The notes under the pieces are model-generated. The model saw nothing but the letters and a program-made list of their open reading frames with translations. It made no database searches and was not told where the DNA came from. From NCBI GenBank assembly GCA_027531445.1, contig JAPZRK010000045.1, forward strand, positions 1 to 13,597: a stretch of DNA of 13,597 nucleotides, written 5' to 3'. The translations under genes were made by a program, and so were the position numbers. The stretch comes from Leptospira sp. Lineage in GTDB: Bacteria; Spirochaetota; Leptospiria; Leptospirales; Leptospiraceae. This document shows, piece after piece, positions 13,199 through 13,597 of the stretch (its first letter is position 1; each line of letters opens with the position of its first letter).

Positions 13199-13263
13199 TA
13201 TTAGCTAAAGTAGGTAATTTGTAGGTGCAAGGATTATAGCAAGAAAAACGGCATTTGAATCAG

Positions 13264-13597
13264 ATGAATTATGAACCAACTGGCCTTATGGAGCCGATGT
13301 TTCCTGAGGGAAGCCATAAGGAACTCGAAGACCTTGTTTTCGATTTGATACAAAAATCAAGTGCCTTAGCAAGTCAGATCCATCCAATTGTCCAAGCTTC
13401 CGTTGGCGATCTTGTTAGATCGATGAAGGAGAAGCACCTAATGCTTATCCACTTTCAGAAGAATATATTCTTTGGCTTCATCATGAATTTTGTAAAAAAT
13501 TGCCCAATGATTTCTTATTTATTAAAAACCCTGAAGGTGAATTCTTTTTTCTGACTCCTGGTGATACCGAAAAACAAACGTTCATGTAGGAATTCAC
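13264..13597 (+). pseudogene. Broken Fic-family gene, continues past the window
   Basis: Fic proteins transfer AMP or other nucleotide groups to target proteins. From ATG 13264 the N-terminus is typical (MNYEPTGLMEP, later ASVGDLVRSM ending at 13425). There the expected inhibitory-helix region and following residues are missing, and the match resumes in a different frame from about 13425 (EGEAPNAYPLSEEYILWLHH, then FLFIKNPEGEFFFLTPGDTE), reaching TAG at 13587-13589. A further shift near 13580 restores VHVGIH, matching the family's VG-H motif. So there is at least one internal deletion with a frame change plus a second frameshift. The catalytic HPFxxGNGR region would lie beyond the window. The short continuous frame that runs to 13554 is out of frame after residue 54. 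Confidence 0.75.

Noticed and set aside
1..13597. CRISPR arrays, tRNA or rRNA genes, insertion sequences
   Set aside because: No regularly spaced direct repeats, no tRNA-like cloverleaf noticed, and no transposase-like frame or terminal inverted repeats found on reading both strands.

Overview
This 13.6-kb window is AT-rich, densely coded bacterial chromosome. Its gene mix (two VapBC modules, MNT nucleotidyltransferases, a decaying Fic gene) and compact style fit a Leptospira-like spirochaete. That assignment is inferred from style and family recognition; no rRNA or other taxonomic marker is present. It reads as an accessory or genomic-island region: toxin-antitoxin genes, broken genes and large uncharacterised proteins are interleaved.

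Layout. Positions 1-570 hold the 3' end of a TPR-protein gene and a short fragment resembling an alpha/beta-hydrolase. Positions 568-3561 (minus) encode a 997-aa protein of unknown function. Divergent from it are a SLOG-type nucleotide-binding protein (3672-4124) and a PPP-type metallophosphoesterase (4203-4820). A minus-strand 173-aa unknown protein follows (4847-5368), then a minus-strand vapBC pair (5522-6289). Next come an intact histone-deacetylase-family amidohydrolase (6403-7371), two overlapping minimal nucleotidyltransferases (7478-8018) and the last codons of a lost HEPN partner. Then come a tandem AAA+ ATPase (8167-10434), a strong terminator, and a WYL-type regulator (10565-11608). 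The last 2 kb hold a gene remnant, a second vapBC, a DUF3293 protein and a broken Fic gene running off the end.

The most notable structure is regulatory. A perfect palindrome, TTCGGAA-N7-TTCCGAA, occurs five times, always between genes (centres 3630, 5438, 6344, 8093, 11637). At the first four sites a -10-like hexamer lies exactly 17 nt beyond the 8-nt arm, with no recognisable -35, so the palindrome is centred at about -41 from the predicted transcription start. That is the geometry of a class II activator site. At sites 1 and 2 the arrangement is mirrored on both strands, giving symmetric bidirectional promoters. The 997-aa protein, the SLOG protein, the 173-aa protein, the HDAC-like enzyme and the AAA+/WYL pair therefore look like one regulon. 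The WYL protein is the best local candidate for its regulator. The regulon and its regulator are inferences from sequence; the repeats and spacings are directly visible.
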